DNA from: Pirellulales bacterium
GTDB taxonomy: Bacteria; Planctomycetota; Planctomycetia; Pirellulales; Lacipirellulaceae
DNA length: 64,000 bases
Reading direction: 5' to 3'
Assembly (NCBI GenBank): GCA_020847515.1
Contig: JADLBW010000069.1
Location: forward strand, 1-64,000
Shown piece after piece: positions 8,334-16,548 of the stretch. The notes below the pieces were generated by a model. The model was not told where the DNA came from, made no database searches, and was given only the letters and a program-made list of their open reading frames with translations. The translations under genes and the position numbers were made by a program. How positions within the stretch are numbered: position 1 is the first letter of the stretch; every line of letters starts with the position of its first letter.

Positions 8334-8768
8334 ATGAAAATTGCCCTCGGCTCGGACCACGCCGGATATCGCTACAAGGAACTGCTCAAGCGGCGGCTGG
8401 AAGAGTTGGGGCATGAGGCGTATGACTTCGGCGCTCATTCCACGGAGCCGGTCGACTATCCGGTGTTCGTCCGCCCGGCGGCTGAGGCGGTTGCCAGGGG
8501 CGAGTTCGACCGGGGCATCGTGCTGGGAGGCTCGGGCAACGGCGAGGCGATGGTCGCCAATCGCGTCCGCGGCGTCCGATGTGCGCTTTGCTGGAATGCC
8601 GAGTCGGCGCGGCTGGCACGGGCCCATAACGATGCCAACTTGCTCTCGCTGGGCGAACGGATGATCGACGAAGCGACCGCGCTGCGAATCCTTGAAACCT
8701 GGTTGAATGCGCCATTCGAGGGCGGACGGCATCAGAAGCGGATCGAAATGATCGACGCCGCCGATTGA
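8334..8768 (+). CDS. rpiB: ribose-5-phosphate isomerase B (RpiB/LacAB family)
   Basis: Converts ribose 5-phosphate to ribulose 5-phosphate in the pentose phosphate pathway. The start at 8334 begins MKIALGSDHAG, the canonical N-terminus; the 14 extra residues in the ORF track are dropped. The active-site loop reads LGGSGNGEA instead of the E. coli type Cys-containing loop. This is the actinobacterial variant, in which a Glu replaces the catalytic Cys. HND and LGER near the C-terminus complete the phosphate site. Length 144 residues is typical. LacA/LacB sugar-isomerase activity on other phosphates cannot be excluded. Confidence 0.92.
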   Translation: MKIALGSDHAGYRYKELLKRRLEELGHEAYDFGAHSTEPVDYPVFVRPAAEAVARGEFDRGIVLGGSGNGEAMVANRVRGVRCALCWNAESARLARAHNDANLLSLGERMIDEATALRILETWLNAPFEGGRHQKRIEMIDAAD

Positions 8769-8844
8769 CGGCCGCGCAGCGCCCGATGCGCGCCTTGGCG
8801 AGTTCGCGAAACCGGGGGCCGCTTGCGTCTCAGCACATGTCCAC

Positions 8845-9420
8845 TCAGTACCCGGGGCCTTGAAGATCAATGACGCCGGGCGGCCATTCCCCTCCAGCAG
8901 GATAGCGGAGCACGAGATCGTCCCAAAACGCGCTCGCCGTCGGATCGTCGGCCAGCGAATTGACGACGCGGTTCAGGACGCCGACGGCGCCAAGCTTCTC
9001 ATAGAATGCTTGCACGCGCTGGCTCGCTTGAAACAACAAAAACGGAAACGCGCCCCGATCGACTAACTCGAAAGCGGCTCGAACCACCGCTTCGCCGAGA
9101 CCCGCTCCACGCCGGTCCGCGGCCGTGCAGACGCGGGCCAAGCCCCCGACCGTCATTTTGCCACGCTGGGTGCGGAGCGTGCGCGGTTGGACCGAGGCGT
9201 GGGCCACTACACGGCCCTGTTCCACAATGACCATCGCCAAGGGCCCGTGCTCTGCCGCCTCGGAATACTGCCGACCCAGCGCCAATTGCTGCGCGGCGCG
9301 ATCGTCGGCCGTCAGATGCGGCTTGAGCCACGTCTGATGGATCAGTTCGCCGATGCTCCGGGCTTGCTCCGTCGTAAAGTAACGGGCGTCCCAAATCTCC
9401 AAGGGCATGGCGGCAATCAT
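8845..9420 (-). CDS. GNAT-family N-acetyltransferase
   Basis: Predicted acetyl-CoA dependent N-acetyltransferase. The core GNAT motif A is seen as LARVCTAADRRGAGLGEAVVRAA, with the R/Q-x-x-G-x-G/A acetyl-CoA loop (RRGAGLG), followed by FLLFQAS and a FYEKLGA motif B near the end. The start at 9420 is preferred to the ORF-track ATG at 9519 because GAGGA lies 9 nt upstream and the family N-terminus (MPLEIWDARYFT) begins here; this gives 191 residues. The upstream 100 bases contain a long inverted repeat that would bury this Shine-Dalgarno. Substrate unknown. Confidence 0.82.
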   Translation of the reverse strand: MIAAMPLEIWDARYFTTEQARSIGELIHQTWLKPHLTADDRAAQQLALGRQYSEAAEHGPLAMVIVEQGRVVAHASVQPRTLRTQRGKMTVGGLARVCTAADRRGAGLGEAVVRAAFELVDRGAFPFLLFQASQRVQAFYEKLGAVGVLNRVVNSLADDPTASAFWDDLVLRYPAGGEWPPGVIDLQGPGY

Positions 9421-9431
9421 GACGAGGGTTC

Positions 9432-9480
9432 CTCGGCTTTTTGCGACGTAGTTATTTAACCGTACGTCGCAAACGCCGAG
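9432..9480 (-). promoter_or_regulatory. long inverted repeat in GNAT leader
   Basis: Arms TTTGCGACGTA (9440-9450) and TACGTCGCAAA (9463-9473) pair perfectly over 11 bp around a 12-nt AT-rich loop. After a small bulge a further 6 bp pair (CTCGGC 9432-9437 with GCCGAG 9475-9480). Read on the minus strand, the distal arm contains most of the GAGGA Shine-Dalgarno of the GNAT gene. It is not followed by a T-run and no gene ends here, so it is not a terminator. It could be an RNA switch or a protein-binding operator. Confidence 0.65.
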
Positions 9481-9635
9481 TCGAGAAATGCCAAGCCGGC
9501 GCTGCTTCGGCCCGACCAATCCGCCTAGGTCTCATGATCCGTCCAAGCGACCGCCTCCCTTTGCGGCCTCCGAGTCGATAAGCTTGGTAATGGGCATTGT
9601 ATCGTCGCTGGAGCGACCTGGAGAGCAGATTTGAC

Positions 9636-10391
9636 ATGGCAACGTTCGCTGTCATCATCGCCGCCGCCGGGCAGAGCAGCCGCTTTCGCGATCAGAATTA
9701 CAAGAAACCCTTCGCTCCCTTGGCGGGACGGGCCGTCTGGCTGCATTCAGCCGAGCGGTTTCTAAACCGTCGCGACGTCAAGCAGGTGGTGGTCGTCGTT
9801 GCAGCAAGCGATCTTGAGGAGTTTACGCGACGATTCGGCGCGAACATGGCGATTATGGGCGTCGAGGTCTGCGAGGGCGGAGCCGAACGGGCCGATTCGA
9901 TTCAAAACGCCCTAGCGCGCGTGCGAGACGACGTTGACTTCGTGGCGGTGCACGACGCGGCCCGACCCTGCCTGGCCGACAAGTGGATCGACCAGGTGTT
10001 CGCCGCGGCAGAAGCGACGGGTGCCGCGGTGCTGGCCATACCGGTGGCCTCCACGCTCAAGCGGTCGGGCGTCGCCCCGGCGGCGGGATTGCCGCTCATT
10101 GCAGAGACCGTTGACCGCAGCCGTTTGTGGGAAGCGCAGACGCCGCAGGTGTTTCGCCGCGAATTAATCACTCGTGCGTTCGCCGCCCGCGGCGACGCGG
10201 CGGCCACGGACGACGCCCAGTTGGTCGAGCGTTTAGGCGCGCCGGTCGCCCTGGTGGCCGGATCGGCGATGAACGTCAAGATTACGACCAAAGACGACCT
10301 GCGGCTGGCAGAGCAAATCTTGAAAGTGCTGCCCCGGCCGAAGCCCGACGGAATGTCGCATCCGTTCGCCGACGACGATCTTTGGAGATGA
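9636..10391 (+). CDS. ispD: 2-C-methyl-D-erythritol 4-phosphate cytidylyltransferase
   Basis: Third enzyme of the MEP isoprenoid pathway: joins CTP and MEP to give CDP-ME. The start at 9636 gives MATFAVIIAAAGQSSRF, the usual N-terminal nucleotide-binding motif with its Gly-rich loop. Further family signatures are KPF..L.GR, GGAERADSIQNAL, VHDAARPC, ETVDRS..WEAQTPQVF and TDDAQLVE, with KITTKDDL near the end. The 251-residue form is a single domain with no IspF fusion. A clear difference is SSRF followed by DQNYKKPF, a slightly longer loop than in E. coli. It is 125 bp upstream of tyrS on the same strand. Confidence 0.93.
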   Translation: MATFAVIIAAAGQSSRFRDQNYKKPFAPLAGRAVWLHSAERFLNRRDVKQVVVVVAASDLEEFTRRFGANMAIMGVEVCEGGAERADSIQNALARVRDDVDFVAVHDAARPCLADKWIDQVFAAAEATGAAVLAIPVASTLKRSGVAPAAGLPLIAETVDRSRLWEAQTPQVFRRELITRAFAARGDAAATDDAQLVERLGAPVALVAGSAMNVKITTKDDLRLAEQILKVLPRPKPDGMSHPFADDDLWR

Positions 10392-10515
10392 GCGGACTGC
10401 CGAACTCCGCCTACCGCTTTACCGCAGAGCGCCGCGCGGCATCCATGGATCAGCAGGCGGCGATCGGCCAGAATCGTTGATCAGTAAACGGCAGACACAC
10501 GGTGGCGGAGTGGCG

Positions 10516-11808
<1,293 letters not shown>

Positions 11809-11928
11809 TCCGTCGGCGGGCGATGCGGCTCACTGCCCCCTGCGGCTTCAGACCCGACTAAGCTTGGCTGGGGCAGCGCTTGGTCGGAGCCGCCTGAAGT
11901 ACCAGATTTTCCGCCGGAAGCGACGGCA

Positions 11929-12939
11929 TTAGAATTCGGTGGCTGGCTCTTCGCCCGCGCGGGTCGCCAGGGCCCGCCACACCGGTAACGCAATCCCGTC
12001 GGCTACGCCGCGGACCGAGCCGTCCAGCAGCGACACGTTCACAATGCCGGAATGGTAGCTGCGCGCCGTAACCGCGGCGTAAGTAATGGCATTGCTGTTG
12101 CCCTCGCGGGCGCTGTTGAAGTCCACGTCGTAGACATTGCCGTCCTTCGAATACTCCACCACGGTGTTCGGCGCGAAGACGGCGGTCATGCCCGTTTGGT
12201 GAGCGCGGGCGTCGGTCCACTCGGTGTGTCCGCTATCGGGCTTGAAGTCGCCGCCAAAGCCGGCAACTTCCGCAGCGGTTGCCGGGATGGGGGCGTTGAA
12301 CTGGCTCGGATTTTTGCCCTCTCGCAAATAGGCCTGGAAGGTCTTGACCTCGCCAAAGCATAGCGTGTTGCTCGTGCCGTCGGTAACGCCGTCGAACCCG
12401 TGCCGACCATTGGCGGCAAAGGCGCCGTCGCCGGCTTCCTTGGTGGCTGGGTCGAAAATGAACCACTGTCCGAGGTTTGCTCCGTAATTGATGGGAAACC
12501 AATTGATAGCTCCGTCTTCTCGCTGCTCCGGGCCCATTTCCGACGGGCAGCGATACACGGGCACGCGGAGCGAAGAAATGTGCGTCCCGCCGACGGCTTG
12601 GCTGGGATCCTTGTAGCTCAAGTTGAAATTGATGCCGCGGTAGATGGCGCCCTGCTCCATGTACGGCAGCAACCGGGCCTGCACGCACCAGCTATCATGG
12701 GGCGTCGCAGCCTGCGATATAAAGCTCGGCGGAAGTTGCCCATGGGTGTCGTGATACTGATGCGTGGCCAGGCCGATCTGTTTGAGATTGTTTTGGCATT
12801 GGCCTCGTCGGGCAGCTTCTCGAGCGGCCTGGACTGCCGGCAACAACAGCGCAATTAGCACGCCGATGATCGCGATAACGACAAGTAGCTCAACTAGGGT
12901 AAAGCCGCGCGGCGGCAGGTTAATTCGGGGACGCGACAT
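11929..12939 (-). CDS. DUF1559 pseudopilin-like protein with prepilin-type N-terminus
   Basis: Planctomycete-type secreted or surface protein of the DUF1559 family. Residues 12-35 are a type IV prepilin signal ([26 protein letters not shown]), which would be cut by prepilin peptidase after Gly and then N-methylated. The rest is the DUF1559 domain ([16 protein letters not shown] start). It ends with the H-x9-DG motif, here [12 protein letters not shown]. The family is massively expanded in planctomycetes, but the role of individual members is unknown. A GGAG lies 6 nt before the ATG. The gene has a strong promoter and a palindromic operator-like site upstream, unusual clarity for this window, suggesting regulated expression. 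Confidence 0.93.
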   Translation of the reverse strand: MSRPRINLPPRGFTLVELLVVIAIIGVLIALLLPAVQAAREAARRGQCQNNLKQIGLATHQYHDTHGQLPPSFISQAATPHDSWCVQARLLPYMEQGAIYRGINFNLSYKDPSQAVGGTHISSLRVPVYRCPSEMGPEQREDGAINWFPINYGANLGQWFIFDPATKEAGDGAFAANGRHGFDGVTDGTSNTLCFGEVKTFQAYLREGKNPSQFNAPIPATAAEVAGFGGDFKPDSGHTEWTDARAHQTGMTAVFAPNTVVEYSKDGNVYDVDFNSAREGNSNAITYAAVTARSYHSGIVNVSLLDGSVRGVADGIALPVWRALATRAGEEPATEF

Positions 12940-12988
12940 CGCTGCTCCGGATTTGGGAAGATGCGTCGAAAATGCCGTTAATGGTATT

Positions 12989-13001
12989 GAGACTCAGTCT
13001 C
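12989..13001 (-). promoter_or_regulatory. Fur-box-like palindrome in DUF1559 leader
   Basis: GAGACT-C-AGTCTC is a perfect 6-1-6 palindrome. In the wider frame TGAGACTcAGTCTCg it resembles the 7-1-7 pattern of Fur-type sites. It sits about 8-20 nt downstream of the predicted transcription start, a position suited to repression. Assignment to Fur rather than another dimeric regulator is inference. Confidence 0.55.
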
Positions 13002-13015
13002 GTTTTATGGGCGTA

Positions 13016-13043
13016 ATTATGAGCTGCCGCGATTATCTGTCAA
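13016..13043 (-). promoter_or_regulatory. sigma-70 promoter of DUF1559 gene
   Basis: On the minus strand: perfect -35 TTGACA (13043-13038), 16-bp spacer, -10 CATAAT (13021-13016; five of six). Transcription should begin near 13009, giving a leader of about 70 nt. This is one of the two best sigma-70 matches in the window. Confidence 0.7.
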
Positions 13044-13142
13044 CGGGGCATTTCCCCAAATAATCCAGTCGCTAAATCAGCTCGCTCGGGGGGGACCTCC
13101 GCGAGCGAAAAGCCACCCACTCCGCCAATCGAACGGCCCCCA

Positions 13143-14552
13143 GTGAATCGTCCTGCGGATAAGCTGCGGCAAGACGCTCTGCGCATTTGGTCGGCCGGTC
13201 TGAGGGCCGTGCGGTCTGCACGTCTTATTTTCCAGGCCGTAGAGGTTGATGGCCGCTGGCTGCGGCTCGGAGACGATCTGCTCGACCTCGGCACGATCGA
13301 CCGCATCATTGTCGTAGGCGGCGGCAAGGCCGCGGCCGGCATGACGCTCGCCTTGGAACAGGCCCTAGGGCCGGCCCTATTGAGAGACAAGCGAGTGTGC
13401 GGGCTGGTCAATGTCCCGGCCGACTGCCTGTTGGCGACCGATGCGGTCGCCCTCAGCGCTGGCCGCCCCGCCGCAATCAATGAGCCAACTTCGGCCGGAG
13501 TTGCCAGCGCCCGCGAGATGCTTCGCCAGGCGGGCAAGCTCGGACAGCATGACTTATGCATCGCTCTGATCTCGGGAGGAGGCTCCGCACTGCTTCCTGC
13601 TCCGGTCGACGGCATCACACTCGCCGAGAAGCGAGAATTGACCCGCGCTATGGCCGCCGCCGGGGCGACCATCGATCAACTCAATACGGTGCGGCGCGAA
13701 CTTAGCCTGATCAAGGGAGGCGGACTGGCCCGGGCGTGTCGCGCGCGGCGACTAATTGGGCTCGTCTTGTCGGATGTTCTCGGCGACGACCTCAGCCTGA
13801 TCGCGTCGGGCCCGACCGTGCTCCGTCGGCCGACGCCCGACGCGGCGGCCGATGCTCTGCAATCGCTCGGCCTGGGCGACCATCCGGCCGCGGCGCCCGC
13901 GATACGCCTGCTCGGGCGGCGCCTACAGTGCTCGAGGGAGCCGTTTGCGGGCACTGCCTATCCGGGCCACGATGGGTTCACGAAAAACGAGTATGGCTGC
14001 CAGATTACGAATGTGCTGATCGGCAATAACGCAATGGCCGTCGACGCCGCGGGCGTTGAAGCCGAACGTCTCGGATACAGCCATGCCATGGTCTCGGCCA
14101 ACGCCTCGGAAGGGGCGGCTGAAGCCGTAGGCCGCCGGCTGGTGGAAATGGCGCAACGGATGAGAGTCGACGAAGGCCCCGACTGCCTCATCTCTGGCGG
14201 CGAACCGACGGTGCGACTGGCGCCCCCGACGATTCGCGGCCGAGGGGGGCGCAACCAGCAGCTTTGCCTGGCCGCGCTCGGGCAGATGGCTGATTGGCGG
14301 GGAGTGGCGCTAGTCGCCGGCGGGACTGATGGTGAGGACGGCCCAACGGACGCCGCGGGCGCCTGCGTTGACGAGTCGGTCGCCGCGGCGGGTGCACGGC
14401 TGGGATTGGCCGACAACGGTTACTTGGACCGAAACGACGCCTATTCGTTCTTCGAGAAGGCGGGCGGCTTATTGATTACCGGACCGACGCATACCAACGT
14501 TTGCGATCTGCGCGTAGTAACCGTCAGCCGCGGGCATTTAGAGAGTCGGTAG
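13143..14552 (+). CDS. glycerate 2-kinase (DUF4147/MOFRL family)
   Basis: Phosphorylates D-glycerate to 2-phosphoglycerate using ATP, linking glycerate or hydroxypyruvate metabolism to glycolysis. The N-terminal DUF4147 domain shows VVGGGKAAAGM, the invariant Lys-containing glycine loop, then ISGGGSALLPAP and LSDVLGDDLSLIASGPT. The C-terminal MOFRL domain shows SGGEPTV, GRGGRNQ and AGGTDGEDGPTDAAGA near the end. Length 469 residues is normal for GckA/TtuD-like enzymes. Translation seems to start at GTG 13143 without a clear Shine-Dalgarno; the family domain begins within ten residues of it, so no longer start is needed. It is divergent from DUF1559. Confidence 0.93.
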   Translation: MNRPADKLRQDALRIWSAGLRAVRSARLIFQAVEVDGRWLRLGDDLLDLGTIDRIIVVGGGKAAAGMTLALEQALGPALLRDKRVCGLVNVPADCLLATDAVALSAGRPAAINEPTSAGVASAREMLRQAGKLGQHDLCIALISGGGSALLPAPVDGITLAEKRELTRAMAAAGATIDQLNTVRRELSLIKGGGLARACRARRLIGLVLSDVLGDDLSLIASGPTVLRRPTPDAAADALQSLGLGDHPAAAPAIRLLGRRLQCSREPFAGTAYPGHDGFTKNEYGCQITNVLIGNNAMAVDAAGVEAERLGYSHAMVSANASEGAAEAVGRRLVEMAQRMRVDEGPDCLISGGEPTVRLAPPTIRGRGGRNQQLCLAALGQMADWRGVALVAGGTDGEDGPTDAAGACVDESVAAAGARLGLADNGYLDRNDAYSFFEKAGGLLITGPTHTNVCDLRVVTVSRGHLESR

Positions 14553-14583
14553 GCGCACCTTGGACAGCCGTAGCAACCGCGAC

Positions 14584-16026
14584 TTAGTCCCACCACCAGC
14601 GCTCAACCGGCAGGGACGAGATGTCGATCCCTTGGCGGGCTTGGGCGACGGCGCCGTCGTCGGCAAGGGTATTTTCCGCGGCGACCGCTTTGCTCGCGCG
14701 AATTTCAACGCCCCCGCCAACCGGCGTCATCAGCCGGCGACCTTTCCACATGCTGCTCACCGCAGTCGCGACCTGCTTCGGCGCGTTATAGGTTTCAATC
14801 GGATACGCCGATTCATCGCCCAGGGCGCCCAGATCGACGCCCGCCTGGGCGTATAAATCATGTTGCTGGATGTACGCCGCCGCGACGAGCATATCGATGC
14901 AATTGCGAAGCTGCCCGTACACGGGAGCCCGTTCGGCCAGTTCGCCGTACTTCTCTGTGAAGCTGCGGGTAAACTTGCGGCTGGCAGGGCTTTGTGCGGC
15001 CGTGGCTTGCCGGCCGCCATGTTCGGAGACGACCTCGTCTTCGCCCACCAGCTTCACCCCGGGGCCGACGAACTCAGCGGCCAGGCCGTCGTCGCTGACC
15101 TTAATGCGCTTGTAATCGGGGACGAAATACCAGCGCTGCAGAGCATTGCGGGCCACCTGAGCAGGATTGGCCAAAGCAACGAAGCTAAGGATATTCACCG
15201 GCGGCTGCTCCAGCCCGATGCCGATGAGTTTCATCCGGTAGTCGGCTTCAACCATCACCTGCGCGAAATGAGTGCCCGCCGGGACGCCGCCTACCGTGAT
15301 CGTCTGCAGGCCCAAACTCTCTCGCAGCCCTTCGACGATGAACTGTTCGTCGCCGGGAACGATCTGCCGGCCCATCTGACTGAGGAACTGCTGCATCCGG
15401 GCCAGTCCGTCTTGCGTCGGATCGATCGAGCAGTAGACGAGCGGGTTCTTCTTGCCGCTGGGGGCGAAGGTCCGCAGCGCGGCAGCCAGATCTTCTAGCA
15501 ACATGACGGGCCGGCCCGTTTCAAAGCCGACGACCCGACCGTCGGGCGTTTCCACCCAGCCCTCGGCGGGACCGGCGATGACGATGTCCTTAGTTTCGGG
15601 GTAATAAAAAACGTATTGAATGCGAGTGAGCCCCGCGAGATGAACCATCACTTCATCCGGACCGTGGCTTTCCTTAATCGCCTTGGTGGCGGCCGCGATG
15701 AGCCGGGTCAACGAAATCTTGCGGAGCTTGCTCGATTGGGCCACGTCGCCGAGCGTGGCCTGGGCCTGCTCAATGCGGGTACGAATCAGCTCGCCAGTCG
15801 GATCCGTTACCTCGCGGCGCTTGAGCACGCCGTCGGCGTCGACCGCTACGCCGGCAAATTGGCTAGCGCCGATTGTGCTGCCCGTTCCGCCGCCGGTGCC
15901 GCCGGTCCCGCCGCCCGTACCGCCGCCGAACTGAGCCCGCGCATCGCGGGCCAACGCCAAGGCGGTTACAAGGCACAGGGTGTAAACCAGCGGTCGATTG
16001 AACGACGGCGACAAGGTTCGCGACAT
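14584..16026 (-). CDS. DUF1598 secreted protein with Gly/Thr-rich linker
   Basis: Planctomycete-specific family of unknown role. An N-terminal signal peptide (about residues 10-30, cleavage near ARA-QF) is followed by a short low-complexity Gly-Gly-Gly-Thr linker. The DUF1598 domain then runs from about residue 60 to 330 and includes YVFYYPETKDIVIAGPAEGW, followed by FKP-like PDGRVVG and CSIDPTQDGL. The C-terminal part (residues 330-480) resembles regions that in related proteins continue the same fold. GAGG is 5 nt before the start. The product is probably periplasmic or extracellular. Function cannot be stated. Confidence 0.88.
   Translation of the reverse strand: MSRTLSPSFNRPLVYTLCLVTALALARDARAQFGGGTGGGTGGTGGGTGSTIGASQFAGVAVDADGVLKRREVTDPTGELIRTRIEQAQATLGDVAQSSKLRKISLTRLIAAATKAIKESHGPDEVMVHLAGLTRIQYVFYYPETKDIVIAGPAEGWVETPDGRVVGFETGRPVMLLEDLAAALRTFAPSGKKNPLVYCSIDPTQDGLARMQQFLSQMGRQIVPGDEQFIVEGLRESLGLQTITVGGVPAGTHFAQVMVEADYRMKLIGIGLEQPPVNILSFVALANPAQVARNALQRWYFVPDYKRIKVSDDGLAAEFVGPGVKLVGEDEVVSEHGGRQATAAQSPASRKFTRSFTEKYGELAERAPVYGQLRNCIDMLVAAAYIQQHDLYAQAGVDLGALGDESAYPIETYNAPKQVATAVSSMWKGRRLMTPVGGGVEIRASKAVAAENTLADDGAVAQARQGIDISSLPVERWWWD
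15881..15929. repeat. short GC-rich tandem repeat encoding a Gly/Thr linker
   Basis: Imperfect tandem units of about 9-12 bp (CCGCCGGTGCCG, CCGGTCCCGCCG and variants) lie inside the DUF1598 gene and encode GGGTGGGTGGTGGGTG just after the signal peptide. It looks like a linker that can change length by slippage. Confidence 0.7.
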
Positions 16027-16548
16027 GACGACCTCGGTAAATCGATAGGGTAAGCGGCCGCGCGACGCCGTCTAAAGCTCAATGCCGCCGTCGCAGTCGG
16101 CCCGTTTTCTCTGTTCCGCGGAAATGGCGCCGTCATAGCGCACTTCCGGCGATGTCGCCGGTTCCGAAGTTCGCCCTGGGAGATCGGCGCAAACTAGGTA
16201 AGGATCGGCATTTCTGATCATAATTCCCAGCCTTGCGGGAAGCAAGAAATCGTCGAACTCTCGCCTCACGTGTATCAGGCTGCAAAAACATCCAATCGGG
16301 TGGCCAGCGCCAATAGCGGGCCCCCGGCGGCCTCAGTCGCCGTGCCGGCCATTCCCGTCACAACCGGCAAAACACGATCCCCAACCGGCGCCCCCGTGGC
16401 AAAAACGCCGCGTCGCGGTGCGTTTCAGGCAACACCCGCTTATCCAGGCGCTACATTTTATCAACCGCGGCAGGTCCGGCGTTCTGATCGCCGGTGCGCG
16501 CGGCGGCAAACACGCTCTGCCGGCAGCCGCGGCGGAGATTGGGCGTTC
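16027..16548. other. divergent intergenic region, DUF1598 / DUF11 lipoprotein
   Basis: The ORF track extends the downstream gene into this spacer from a GTG at 16270, but residues from there to the lipoprotein signal look non-coding: biased toward Pro/Ala/Arg, no domain, no Shine-Dalgarno. No RNA gene, terminator or consensus promoter is evident. A CATAAT hexamer at 16218-16223 and an AT-rich patch near 16450 are the only promoter-like elements. Confidence 0.5.

Noticed and set aside
15881-15929. CRISPR-like short repeats
   Set aside because: Units are 9-12 bp, contiguous, in frame and encode a Gly/Thr linker; no spacers or cas genes.
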